Source: Tubiluchus corallicola (Eukaryota > Priapulida > Priapulimorpha > Priapulimorphida > Tubiluchidae). From it: a stretch of DNA of 39,818 nt. The stretch is from assembly GCA_030141605.1 (NCBI GenBank), contig JAQGDQ010000014.1:1397501-1437318 (forward strand), in the 5' to 3' direction. Shown here piece after piece: positions 10,641 to 21,842 of this stretch (positions are counted from its first letter, which is position 1; every line of letters starts with the position of its first letter). The notes below the pieces were generated by a model, which had not been told where the DNA came from, did no database searches, and was given only the letters and a program-made list of their open reading frames with translations. The position numbers and the translations under genes are program-made.

Positions 10641-11830
10641 CAGGCATATTGTTTACCTCCTATAAACTTCTCTAGGCATGTTAATGCACACAATTTTTAT
10701 GAAACACTCCTGTCACAGGTGCATATGTACCAAAAGTTGGGCCCGTTTTTTATTATGGGCGACTTCAATAGCAGATGTGGTAACACGCCAGACTATACAG
10801 AAGGGGTGGATCCAGTGAGTGAGAGTCAGGTAATAGACCATACATGTAACGCGTATGGAGAATCCTTAACACACTTCCTTATTAGTGCAAACTGTTGCAT
10901 CTTAAACCGGAGAAACACTACTCACAACGACTACACCTGTGTCTCTACAAGAGGTTTACCTATGGTAGAGTTTGTACTACAGTTCCATATGAGTTTTTAC
11001 AGCTGCACAACAACTTTAGAGTCGAAGTAAAGACTTGTTCACATCTGCTGGTTGTCTCTCCGAGGTGAATGCAAGTAAAGAAATCTCTGATCATTCACTT
11101 TTAACTTGGATTTATGACTTCACGAAACACTATATTGACTCGGAAGGGACACGCACGGAAAACAATTGCCCACTTGACAAGTCAACTTTTACTTGGTATG
11201 ATTTTACTCATCTGCCAGACCATTTTTTGTCTAACGATGAATTTGATCGTATGCTGCCTGATTTTATACAACGTGTGGAAAACATGGTTGCGTCACAGAC
11301 AAATGTTGATGATATCTATCAATAATTAAGTAACTCGATAAGCAAGAAATGGACAAACATATCCAAAACCAGGAAATTATCATAAAATTTGGTCTATGTA
11401 AAAAACGGCGTTGTCTAAAAAACAATGGTGGAACGGTGAACAGACATCCTTATGTAACAAGTTATGTGAAGCAAAAAAAGACTGATGCAGAGTTTTCCCA
11501 GGTGTAAAGAAAAGACAGAAGAAAGCAGCGATGCTTGATGCGTAAAGTAAATTTGACAAAATGGTGCAGTCAGCTAAACGTTACAGGAAGAAATCCAAGA
11601 ACTGGAAACAAATGACCCAAGTGCTATCTATAATCGTGCATGCCGTTTTCATATGGGTGTTGAGAAGTACACAGCAAATGCAGGTTTGCGTGGTGACATG
11701 GGTTGGAAAACCATGTGGTTCCGTCAATGGGCTTGCATTACAAAACAGTGGTGTAGAATTTTTATGATGAGTGAGGATAGTGTTAAACGTATTTTTATGT
11801 AATCAAACTTGACGAATTCGATGATTGCAA
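10640..11830 (+). pseudogene. LINE-C: endonuclease fragment plus C-terminal scrap
   Basis: Plus-strand frames beginning AYCLPPINFSRHVNAHNFYE, then LGPFFIMGDFNSRCGNTPDY (GDFNSR endonuclease motif), YGESLTHFLISANCCILN and THNDYTCVSTRGLPMVEF. After a frameshift near 11030 comes ISDHSLLTWIYDF, with the catalytic SDH. A linker follows (QWWNGEQTSLCN, AMLDA.SKFDKMVQSAKR) with several stops. Near 11700 the text jumps to FRQWACITKQWCRIFMMSE, which belongs to the extreme C-terminus of this type of ORF. The whole reverse transcriptase has been deleted between linker and C-terminus. Confidence 0.75.
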
Positions 11831-12535
11831 AATTATGACTTTGAAACAGAACATCAAGATCATAAACATTTTCCAGTTTGTGCCTATAAATATTGTACAG
11901 ATTACAGCAATCGTGCGCTCGTGTGACTTCCTAGATGTATTTTACTTTATAGCAGTTGTGTGTATTTGAGTTCACGTCATGCTACAGAATGTTAAGTTTA
12001 CAACTTAGTCATAAATAGCAGTTTAATGAATAATTAATTTTACTAAAATATGTATAAAGGGGCTTTTGTATAAAGATTTTATTCGCTCCACTACTTATCC
12101 ACAGAAATCATCCATAATTTACTATCTTTTAATTATTTATTACTTACTTAATGCTTCAGTTATAGAACAGCAATTTGCGTACTAAAACAGGACACTCAAA
12201 CAAATTTAGACTCCATTTTTCATGTGTTATTGCTTCTGTCAGTTTGTATGAGTTAAACTGTAACAACAGCAACAACTGCATTTCATTTCATAGTTCAATA
12301 GCAAGCTTTGCATCTGACGTTATTTAACGAAAATCACACCAGTAATAGTTATATCATGCTCCTGTTTCGGCATTGCAATGTTGTGCCTTTTACAATGGTA
12401 TTTATTTGTGCACAAATGTTAAATGATGTGTCAGGTAAGTTTTACTTGCTAGTTTTTATTTTTACGGTGATTATACAGTTGCCTGATACAAAAAGTTTTA
12501 CATGATTCTGAAAAGATTTTGCTTTACATAACTTA
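11831..12535. other. No recognised feature
   Basis: AT-rich sequence between LINE-C and the next retroelement scrap. The 65-codon open frame at 12308-12505 is hydrophobic and unrecognised. Confidence 0.4.
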
Positions 12536-12537
12536 AG

Positions 12538-12690
12538 AGCTTAAGTGCGTTTGCCAGGTAGATCATGAGAAGTACTGGACTAAGACAGCCCCCTTGAGGA
12601 CCCCGATATTCGTACTAAAAGTTCTTCCTAAGGTATTCCCAGCTTTTACCGTTACGTCAATTGTAGATATTGGACAGGCAGAATTCTAAA
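12538..12690 (-). pseudogene. Reverse transcriptase motif-B scrap
   Basis: Minus-strand reading gives GRTFSTNIGV and, after a one-base shift, PQGGCLSPVLLMIYLANAL. The S.G(V)PQGGCLSPVLF pattern is RT motif B. Nothing else of the element is recognisable on either side. Confidence 0.6.
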
Positions 12691-12796
12691 ATAAAATAAA
12701 TCTGCTTTCAGGTAAACACAACCGAAATCCAGCAAAAAATAGACACTGCCAGTGACTTGTCCGCACCACTTCCGACACAAAACTAAACGAAGCTAA

Positions 12797-12980
12797 ATAA
12801 CGTTGTTGTAATTTTTCTTATTTTACGGAAGACATTCTTCCATTTGTCTTGCAGTCTAAATGGAAGTTTTTTAATTATCTGTAACAGACTAGTTTGGGTG
12901 TTATTCTCTGATAAATGATCCATCGCTTTTAGTGTCTCGACGCACCCTATCAGCAAATCAGAGAATTCCTTGCGTTTGAA
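12797..12980 (-). pseudogene. BEL/Pao gag-like (DUF1759-type) scrap
   Basis: Minus-strand frame of about 60 codons without stops: RKEFSDLLIGCVETLKAMDH, LSENNTQTSLLQIIKKLPFR, LQDKWKNVFRKIRK. The pattern (L.DLL..C..TLK.......N....L..I..KLP..LQ.KW) is that of the capsid-like region in BEL/Pao polyproteins known as DUF1759. No LTRs or other domains are adjacent. Assignment is from motif memory. Confidence 0.5.
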
Positions 12981-13194
12981 AATTCTTGATCATTTGGACG
13001 TATGATTTCAAAATAGTTAATTCTCGATAACCACAAAAATCTACAACAAAACAAACCCGTGTTTAGAAGTAGGGCTCACTTGCACTATACCTAGTCTCCT
13101 ATAATAGGTCAACAGGTAAAAAGAACAGGGACGCAGTGCCATCTATGGAGCGTCCCGAACATTGTTTGATACCCACTGACTCAATTCGTACCAG

Positions 13195-13417
13195 TCGGTA
13201 TAGTCTAGTGGTAACGCGTACGCTTTCCGTGTGGGAGGTCGAGAGTTCGATACTGCAATCGGTTCTTACCAAAGTAGCTGCCTGGCACGTGGTATTTATG
13301 ATAAAAGCGGGGTAATAATAGTCTCCGAAATGTAGTTGCAGAATTGCTCTTTACAGTCAGTCAAAAAATTCGTGAGCTTATGTTAATAATTGAAAAGCCG
13401 AAATCATTAAATAAAGA

Positions 13418-13420
<3 letters not shown>
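13195..13420 (+). mobile_element. tRNA-headed SINE
   Basis: A tRNA-like head with a Pol III A box (tagtctagtgg, 13201-13211) and a B box (gttcgatac, 13245-13253) spaced as in a tRNA. The acceptor and T stems do not pair, so it is not a functional tRNA. A tRNA-unrelated body of about 150 bases follows and runs straight into the long TTA tract, which would be its 3' tail. It is read on the plus strand. Only one copy is in the window. Confidence 0.65.
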
Positions 13421-13602
<182 letters not shown>

Positions 13603-14690
13603 AAGAAGATCGTCAGAAATCTAGATTTTGTGTGCAACTTAACTTGCCAGAATTCGAAAGAGCCCAATTTTGAGAATAATTTAGCATTTTTGGCTGTGCA
13701 GGCCTTATACGGTAAAGTCGAACAAGCGTAGTGTTTTTGCTCCCTGTGTTTGTTGAGTGTGTCCTGCGTTAATTGTGCTTTGTATGCATGACTTATTTTA
13801 GTACGAATAAACGTAATGTATATATAATGTAGTCTAACCTAATTTTACCTAATGTAAAGAGATTGTGGGTTTGCCTTATTTTTGAACTATTTTTCAGCAG
13901 GAACCTGGTTTACAAAGAAAGCAATGGTTACCTACTGTAAAACAGACAGCAGCAACAAAATGATATTTATTGAAGGTAAGCATCTTCCATTTTGGGCTTC
14001 TGTGATTAATAGCTTATTACCTTCAAAAACAATGTTAAAATAATTAAGTTAAATTTTGATGGCAAGCAACACACGTCAATTTTTGATATTCAGATGCATT
14101 TGGTAAACATTTTTCTACTATTGGTAAAAACTTTATCAGTACACAGAAAATTGAAACAATACATACATGAACAGCTGAAATCGTATAACGGTACTAAGCG
14201 ATTGGCTAACAGGTCCATAAAAAGAATCTATATAAAAGCCTCTCACGTGAAGACGGTCACAGTATTAAAAATCATTAATGAATACGATATAACTTCATAT
14301 ATTGACGGTAAAACATTAAGTAAAAAGTGCAAGGAAAAAAGGCGAAAATTGGGGTGGATGATACAGGGATATGATAGATGAGACAATGAAGTGGATGATT
14401 AATGATACTCAGATATCGGTTTTGCAAGATAAGGGTGTACAGATTTATTAAGGTTGAAGAGTGTTTTATGGTGCACTAAATGCTCTTAGCTGAAAACCTA
14501 GTTAATTGATGCCACCAGTTTATGCATCACAATTACGAATGCATCTCGAAATGGAGGATTAGGAAAAAATTAGCTAAGTAAATAAATTTTTTTTTAAAAA
14601 ACATTTTTTATTCTGACGAAAAGCTAACATCCTGTTAACTATATAGTTGATAATGTAGCGAGCAATGTACGAATTATATTTTTCACGATG
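13603..14690. other. No recognised feature; one unassigned Lys-rich open frame
   Basis: Includes a plus-strand open frame of 95 codons at 14094-14381 with a Lys/Arg-rich second half (SIKRIYIKASHVKTVTVLK, LSKKCKEKRRKLGW). I do not recognise it; a transposase DNA-binding scrap is possible but unsupported. Confidence 0.35.
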
Positions 14691-14699
14691 TAAATATTT

Positions 14700-15300
14700 A
14701 CATATTTTGAAATCTTTTGCTTAACATGATAGAATTTATAGATGCTAGTGTAATATCTCTGTTAAAGGACGATGACTGATTAGCGTCACAGTATAGTATA
14801 ATGTTAATGTTATCATTTACTGCAATTAGAAAGTGATTAATAGTGATGAACCGAGTATTGTGGAAACGGGGGCACATTCTAGAAAGAAGTGTTTAGGATC
14901 TTCAAATGGGGCTCCAAATAAACAGTTAGGAGAACGAGCAATATGATTTGAAAACATATGAACAGCTAGGAGACTGGTGTATAGCTTCATTCTCGCGAGA
15001 TGAATTTGTCCTAATCGACAACTAATGCAAAAATGAGAGGAGGGAGAGCAAATTCGGAATTGTTCAAAATGGTCAGTTTTACTTTGAAATTGTGCTAGGG
15101 TTGCTGCATTTTTAACATCTTTATGAAGGTCATGAAGAAAGGATTGTTATATAAGGTAATTCTGTAGTAAGAAGTAGAGAAGTGCTTAGAATTGCGCAAA
15201 GCATAGCTATCACTAACTTGGGAGACAGTTGGAGGTAATAGCTTGAGTAGAAAAGTAAGAGTTGTGATGAACAGGTCTTGTTCGTAGATTGCAAAACTTT
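14700..15300 (-). pseudogene. LINE-D: C-terminal region of a non-LTR ORF2
   Basis: Minus-strand reading from about 15290: LPPTVSQVSDSYALRNSKHF, then NAATLAQFQSKTDHF, then FCISCRLGQIHLARMKLY, HMFSNHIARSPNCLFGAPF and EDPKHFFLECAP. PP.V....Y.LRNS, ATL..FK.K and the C.(G)....E...HFFL.C block are the ordered end of a tunicate/cnidarian-style LINE ORF2. It trails off past SSSFNRDITLASINSIMLS near 14720. The RT core is absent. It contains frameshifts. Confidence 0.7.
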
Positions 15301-16105
15301 ATTACATTACAGTTACTATTTATTGCAATATGTTGTTTTACTGTAATAATACTCAATCTGCATGATTGATTATGTTGAGCTTAATTATACAACATGTAAG
15401 CAATTTAAAGTGTAAAATGTAACAAAAGCACCCGTTTGTGTTGTAACTAATATAGTGTCATATTTGTCTGGCCCTATCCTATTGCTGTACGTAAAATTCC
15501 TGTTAAATTACCTATACTGTAGAGCTTTGTTTTTACCTGAATGTGATTCAAAACATTATGCTTAATTCTACCTTCTGATTGGTCGATTTGCAAAAGTTCA
15601 GAATTGCTTGGTGTGACGATGTAGTCTAAGTTCCGTTATTGTAAATATGTGGTTCGTGACTTAAGTGTAACCCTTAGGTAAAGAATAAAACACTTAGTCG
15701 AAAACACTGAGAAGAAACAACTGAATTAATAAAATAATACAACAATTTAATTAATATCCCAAAATACATTACAAGACAAATGTTAATAATAAAGATTAAG
15801 CCGGCTAAGAAGAGAAAGAACAACGTAATGTTTTTCACCAGTCCAGTCTTGGCATCATCAAGCGACTATTCTCCTGCTCCCATTCCGCGGCATCTCCTCA
15901 CCAGGGGCTTGATCGAGGAATGGTGCACCATAGAACGGTTGACTACACTACCTCTTCATGGATCTGATTACGTGAACGACGTCTCCAAACTTTGACGACT
16001 CCTGATGTACACGCCTCCACTAATACGACGCCAAAATGGGGTAGCATCCAAGCTCCTGCACTCGTCGCAAGGTAAGGATTACCAATTTTGTAATCACAGC
16101 ATCCC
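15300..16105. other. No recognised feature
   Basis: Noncoding by eye. A stretch with aataaa near 15685 and an A/T-rich region may be the relic of a retroelement end, but no paired repeat was found. Open frames at 15780-15995 and 15943-16176 lie on opposite strands over the same bases and have no recognisable motifs. Confidence 0.35.
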
Positions 16106-16107
16106 GC

Positions 16108-16240
16108 ACCAACGACAGTATCATCAACGTCAGGTAAATACGAGTAAGTATCATCAGCAGCAGATATCATCGACAACTGGTAAGTGATGTATCATCAGCG
16201 TCAGGAAAATATAATCAGCAATAGGTAAGTATCATCGCTA
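16108..16240. repeat. Degenerate tandem repeat (gtatcatcagc...ggtaa units)
   Basis: Four to five diverged copies of a unit of about 25-40 bases that begins (g)tatcatc(a/g)(a/g)c and ends caggtaa or tggtaag. Each copy carries a splice-donor-like ggtaag/ggtaa, with no evidence of use. Confidence 0.6.
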
Positions 16241-17395
16241 GAATGCAACTATCGTCTCTGTCGTAACCAGGTAGACAGATCGCTTTTCTACAAGCAAGCA
16301 CTATTACTACTAACCCATCATTTTATGACATGTGAACGTCCGCTTAACTCGCCAACTTAAAGCGGAATACCTGGGCGAACTGAACAGCCAAAATTTCGTC
16401 TACGTGGCTTCAGTCACATGATATAGTAGTAATGCATAAACAGTATCATTGAATGTACAGGTGAAATCTGATTTCAGAACAAGTTGGCTTCTAGCCTTAT
16501 ATCATTAAACAGTTTAACTAAACTTCTTTTATAAAGATTGACAATAATTAATGGTGGAATTATAACAGTAGGAACTAGTTACATAACCTGGCCTAAAATA
16601 AGCCTGAGCGTCACACTTGGCTTCATTCAAGTACTCCAGGAAATTTGACTAGTCATTCTGGGTTTGGTCTGGTAAGATGGACGGACGTCTCCCCTTATTT
16701 TACCAATTACTGTAGTTGTTTACTTTTACATACCTTCAAGTATATACGCCTTAGAATTATGTGGTGATTGCTGCAACTTTCTAATAACCTGACTGATGTT
16801 GATGTTGTTGACCTGGTACTGATATGGTTTACCGAGTGATGTACATAGACTCTTGCAAAGCTGTAAATATTTGCTGCATTTCGACTTGTTCAAGTGATCG
16901 CCAAGAGAAAGCTAAGTGACCTGCTAGTCATACAGGCACAAAGATCCAGGCAACCTGCTCGTCATTCAAGTGGCCGAGGGACGTGGTGGTCGTTTCAGCG
17001 AGTTGGCTGGTTTAGATTGGTGTGGACATGGTAGGGAATTGGAAAGTCTCGCGTTGGTTGGCATAGGACACATCGTATGCCAGGTGGTTTGATGGATGGA
17101 TTAGGACATGGTGATGGTCCATGGTAGAGGCGCACACCGAGCTTATTCAAGTTGAGTATTAGACCGGTCTCTAATTCATTATTATGTAATTGAGCAGTAT
17201 CACTTGTTCTGTACAACACACTTATTATTATTATTAGCAAGTAAGATATCGTTTTTCTTTTTTTTCTTTTTTGGTTGTTGATTCTTTAAAATGCTTACAA
17301 AGATGAATTACTAGAAGCATTATGAAGACATTACACGCTTAGAAGTTATCACATATCGAACTCATTTGCTTAGGCTAAACATTATTGAAGGGATA
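16240..17395. other. No recognised feature
   Basis: About 1.15 kb of mixed-composition DNA. Direct-repeat-like phrases around ctagtcatacaggcac and ctcgtcattcaagtgg (16920-16975) suggest an old local duplication. No gene is supported. Confidence 0.35.
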
Positions 17396-18115
17396 CTTGA
17401 CAGGTGTGAACAATGCTTTATTTTTCTTTTGCTGAGATTTATACAGATTAATCCTGACATTTTCCAAATAACATTCACACCGTCATGGGGGTCTTGCCAT
17501 TGATAATTTTGTAGAATTGAACAAGTTTGTACCTTGTACACCTAACATGAAAAGGTAGGAGTCCCACTTTTGCGTAAAATCAACCATGAGAAGTTCCTCT
17601 GACATATCCTGTCATTATACGGAAGGCGTTCAGTTGAATTCCTTCTAGCTGGGAAGACTGTGTAGCTGTTCAATTATCCCATATACAACATGCATATTCT
17701 AAAATACGTCTTATGAAGCTGATATATAAGATCCTGAGAGCTTTCAAGCAGTAGCTAGTATTTAAAGCCTCAAATTAAGAGTCTTCCAGCAAGAAACAAC
17801 GCCTTTAATGACTACTCGTCATTAAGACAAGGAAGAAACCATTTGAGATATGCCGAAGTTTTCAAGCTTTGACGGAGACCTTTGTGCCAAACCTTACCAA
17901 ATGCTTTCGATACATCACTAAAATTACTCTGACATCCTTGGAATTATCTAGAGCTTCTACAATGAAATTACAAAGTAAAGAGCTGATTAGTATTTGAATG
18001 AAGCCAAACTGAAAGGAAGTTAGTATGTTGTCCAGGTTTAGGTAATTAAATAAGTGAATGTGAATTCATCTAACAAAGACTTTGGAGATAGAGGCATTAT
18101 TAGTATCCTTTTATT
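17395..18115 (-). pseudogene. LINE-E reverse transcriptase remnant
   Basis: Minus-strand reading gives NLDNILTSFQFGFIQILISS, then FNDVSKAFGKVWHKGLRQSL (motif A; the second Asp of KAFD is Gly), then YLKWFLPCLND. After a large gap that removes motifs B to E it resumes as LYISFIRRILEYACCIWDN, SSQLEGIQLNAFRIMTG and HKLVQFYKIINGKTPMTV-like sequence. These are the conserved closing blocks of CR1/Jockey-style ORF2. Multiple stops and shifts. Confidence 0.75.
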
Positions 18116-18169
18116 AGAGGCAGAATTAGTATCGTTGTTTTTCTTTCTTTGGGTATAGAATATGCAGGC

Positions 18170-18685
18170 TATGTCACACGGCCAAAAATCTGGATTTAAA
18201 GACAATTTTTAAATCTTTTTTGTATATTGTAACTTTATACGATTTAAATTTGGCACCAATGCGCGAGATTTTAGAAAAATATCTTACTTGAACATCTTGC
18301 AATGTTAGTATATCAACAACATCGGCAGTTTCTTTTATCACTCGAAAAATAAACAAGTCTTGTGTTCGCGTTTCTCCATGTATGTCACTGTTTTTGTTTG
18401 TTCTCATTATCACTTTGCATTTTTGCCTTTTCTTCTTGAATTTTCGGCCGATCCTTTAGAATTTGAAAGCCATCGAAATCAGCGTCACTTTGGCGATTCA
18501 TGCCTATCGAGTTCAAAACAGTGCAGTGTTTTTTTTCTGTAATGTGGGATTTTTATATATAACGTACCACTGTATATTGTTGAAACTGCTTTACTAAGCT
18601 TTTGGTATAATAGACGCAAGTCAATATTGTGATTAGTATAGTCACGTATTGGGTGGGGCGGTATTTGGGTGTTCCCCACCTTTTT
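18170..18685 (-). pseudogene. LINE-E ORF1-like remnant
   Basis: Minus-strand frames ending at 18174 contain TQDLFIFRVIKETADVVDIL, VRYFSKISRIGAKFKSYKVT and IYKKDLKIVFKSRFLAVW. This resembles the RNA-binding C-terminal part of ORF1 proteins of marine-invertebrate LINEs (pattern: ..VFRV.KET...DI......V....S.....KFKSFKV.I...D...V....FWP.GV). The upstream frame at 18485-18679 may belong to the same ORF but is not recognisable. It lies just 5' of the LINE-E RT remnant on the same strand, as expected, with the endonuclease missing between them. Confidence 0.5.
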
Positions 18686-18689
18686 TGCC

Positions 18690-21415
18690 TTGCTATATTG
18701 AATGTATTGTCATTTTAATAAATGACCTCATTTTATCAACTAATTTCATTCTTGGTGCTTTTGCAAAAAAAAACAGCCAGGTTCAGCCAATTTTACCATT
18801 AGGTCGGTTTTATGAACATTAGCTTACAAAAAATCCTTTACATCAACACTTTTTTGAATGTTGGCAACAGTATCGAACCAGGTCAGCCAAAAGAAATGAA
18901 CTACAAATACCGTTATACCGAACGCAAGCTGGTCAAAAACATATAAAACAAAAGGGCACTAAAGTACGGAAAACTCTGCAAAATGAATTAAGAAGTAGTA
19001 GCAATATTAATTTGTTATATATAAAGGTCATATATATTTGTGTTATATATTTGTTATATATAATAATATAAAGGTCGCCTTAAAGCTTTTTATCAAGAGA
19101 GTTATTTAAATGAATTGTTTGTGATTTTTAATTGCGTCTTCTTGAACTACATTTAAATTTTGACTTGTTTTCTTTCTTGTTCAGTGTTTTTGGTATTAGC
19201 CTGAATATTGTTTGTGAATTTTGTTTTTCAGTATATTTACTTTTAATATTATTGTTTTATTTGATTTGTATTAGCTATGTTCTATATGATATTTTTTCAC
19301 TTGCTTGTAATTTTAGCTTTCTTTTAGCTTTTGATTTTTTGGATTTTTATTGTAAATACTTTTATTATTGATTTAATTTGCCTTTGTTTCTGCTTTTTTA
19401 ACTGTGCATTATTATATTTTTTCAATTGCTTGTATTTTTATTTAACCCCTTTTTAACATGTCAAAACTTTTTGCTTTATTTGCTTATTTTAAGTTCTTTT
19501 GCGATTGCAATCTTAACTTTCTTTCTGATGTTTCTGCTTATTTCCTGTACGTTTCAAGTCACAATGTTTGCACGATTTTTGAGTATGTCTGCAAATTTTT
19601 ATGTTTGTGTTCTTACATGTATTTATTTTTCTTAATTTTAAATTTAAAACCACCAATCAGTAAACGAGCTTTGCTCAATCAAGTTTTCCTGAATAAATAT
19701 CTTTACTTATCGTATCTTATTTTTATTGTAAATTTGCCGCTGGAGAAATAATCGTTTTCATAATTAGAACTCAGTAGAAGTGAATACCCACGCTATGATA
19801 TCTCGGCAAAAATCTCTTTTGGTGGTTTTATCTTGTAAGTTTGTTTTACCGATTTTGATTACTTCGGAACTTTTAGATTTTGATCTTTGCCCTTTCGACA
19901 TTAAAATCAGTGGATTCTAGCTTTTTCCAGGACCTATCTTTGTGCAAAGGTTAGTAATTCAACAGGTAAATTCAACTCAAATGGAGCAGCCATGATTACT
20001 GTATTCTGCAACAAGCACAAGCTTAACAACATGTATACTTGCACTTACAATTTACACGCCCTGTGAATTTACAGGCCATTGAAATTGTGCTAGCCTTTGG
20101 CTTTAACAAGGCTTTGGGCAAAAATAAACTGGTTTCCTCCTTTATGCACAGGGATTACTTCGGGGATGATTTGTTGTCATAAGCTTGAACTTATAGCTAG
20201 GGGTGAAGTTATAGCTTGCCGCTCTTTAGCCTCACCTCTTACATTAACTGCACGTGCGTATGCCTATGTGCACGTGCTAAGTCCTGCGTGGACATGTATA
20301 TAAAAGGGTATGAAATATTGGTAGCTAAGTAGTCTTAACCGCTACCATGCAAAGAGTTGGTTAGGAAATGCATGTTTGTTCACTCAAATGAGTATATTGC
20401 ATAGTATTTAAAGTAAAAACTAACAAAGTTTTAAAACTATGAATACGCTAATAATATTGAGTCATAAACTATTATTACTCAAATTTTAATCTTAACTAGC
20501 TGCACTGTATGTTCCCCTATACCAATAACCTATGCCTAACACCTATAAAATAATAATACTGCCATTTAATGAGTAAAACTGTTAGTAACAACATGAAACG
20601 TCGGGCCTAGGACCAAATTAAGGACACAGCATGTAGTGTTTTTTCTATCCAGCTGAATTAACCATCATATTATCTATTTATTTATTTATTATTTATAACA
20701 TAGAGGAATGGTACATATTAGTAAAGGGATACAAACGCATAGCATCACAAAATTGTCAATAGTAGAAAACATTTATATATACATTAAATTGTCAAAATTA
20801 ATGTCAATAATCGCCAGGTTAATATTTAATAATAATTGAGACCATTTAAATCTTTTGAGTGAGATTTTTGTACGGAACGCCATTTACATATACCATTATC
20901 ATCATCGCAAAGATCGCTTTTATCTCAGTTTAGATGTGGCATTTTTACTCTAAAAATTGAGCCATGGACTTTGCTCCGCAAGAATGGATATGCGAAATGT
21001 GTAATGTGTAATTTAGGCAAAATAAAAAACGACACATTTTCTTCCCGATTGCTCTTTCTACAATACACAAAGAAGTGATTTATATCAAAAATGTCGTAAC
21101 ACTGCACAAAATTTCATGCAACTAATGAATGCTGAAGGATGTGCTTTTATTCTGAATGCTGATCTTTCAACTCGAAGCCTTGTTCGCTTTATACAAATTT
21201 GATGCCTCAATACTTAAAAAGAAGTTCATAAGTAATAATAGTCAGTTTGTGTAACATTTTCTAGAATTGTTAAGTAATCTTGTACCATCTGTAGAATAAT
21301 ATGATCCGTATGAATTTTGTTACGTGTACACTTGAAGGAAATTTTTTGGTCTTAGTACACAATGACTTGTAAGCCTAAATGACTGGGGTTATGTCTACAG
21401 TTTTGTCGTGCACAG
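18690..21415. other. Largely featureless; T-rich block and TTTA run
   Basis: At 19000-19075 ttatatataaaggtc-type phrases repeat three times. At 19130-19640 the plus strand is strongly T-rich, so the hydrophobic open frames there are compositional. At 20669-20700 a TTTA run resembles the reverse of some LINE 3' ends, and a 60-codon minus-strand frame follows (20925-21107), unrecognised. Two gcacgtgc-like E-box palindromes lie at 20249-20278. Confidence 0.4.
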
Positions 21416-21419
21416 AATT

Positions 21420-21445
21420 GTTAGTTTAGTTTAGTTTATTTTTTC
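21420..21445 (-). repeat. CTAAA-type tail, reverse orientation
   Basis: gttagtttagtttagtttatt on the plus strand is the reverse complement of an aataaactaaactaaac-type LINE 3' end, similar to the tail near 3782. A 5'-truncated minus-strand insertion would extend rightward from here, but no coding remnant is visible before the U6 copy at 21731. Confidence 0.4.
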
Positions 21446-21730
21446 CAGTGCCATAATTACAACATTGTTACATATTTTACAAAGAAGCTGTTACTACAAC
21501 AAATAAACAAAATTTAAATTCACCATATACTGATACCTCGAATGTTGGGCTTATCCATTAACTAGCCAGCGATTAGTGAAAGCTCTTTGACGACTTACGG
21601 GTTCACCCGAATAAATTATTTGCTTATTATTGGATAACTTCAAATAGATTTAATAAAGTTCTGCGTCATTTATTGGGCTGCGTATTACGTACCTCGATAT
21701 CACGTGGAGTAAAATATTACCTTATCTTTG

Positions 21731-21754
21731 GGCTTGCTTTGTTGCAGTAAGTAC

Positions 21755-21787
<33 letters not shown>

Positions 21788-21842
21788 AGGCCATCTGGCG
21801 CAAGTATGACACACAAATCTGTGAAGTGTTCCAAATTTTTTA
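21731..21842 (+). ncRNA. Divergent U6 snRNA copy (variant or pseudogene)
   Basis: U6 is the catalytic spliceosomal snRNA. From 21753 to 21789 the sequence is near-identical to U6, including taaaattggaacgatacaga, the invariant ACAGAGA box (21772-21778) and the AGC triad. The 5' hairpin region is changed in sequence, but cttgc can still pair with gtaag. The internal stem-loop (ggccatctggcgcaagtatg) carries several substitutions and an insertion against the usual form. The 3' end, gtgaagtgttccaaat followed by six T (a Pol III terminator), is preserved. An AT-rich stretch (aaaatatta) lies only about 12-20 bases upstream, nearer than the usual TATA position. It has no poly-A tail, so a retrocopy is not indicated. 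Function is doubtful because of the stem-loop changes. Confidence 0.85.

Noticed and set aside
13195-13270. Functional tRNA gene
   Set aside because: A and B boxes are good, but acceptor and T stems do not pair and a SINE body follows.
15943-16176. Minus-strand 77-codon frame as an exon
   Set aside because: It overlaps a degenerate tandem repeat and an opposite-strand frame; no motif or convincing splice sites.
19132-19751. Multi-pass membrane protein frames
   Set aside because: The strand is extremely T-rich, so Phe/Leu-rich frames are expected by composition.
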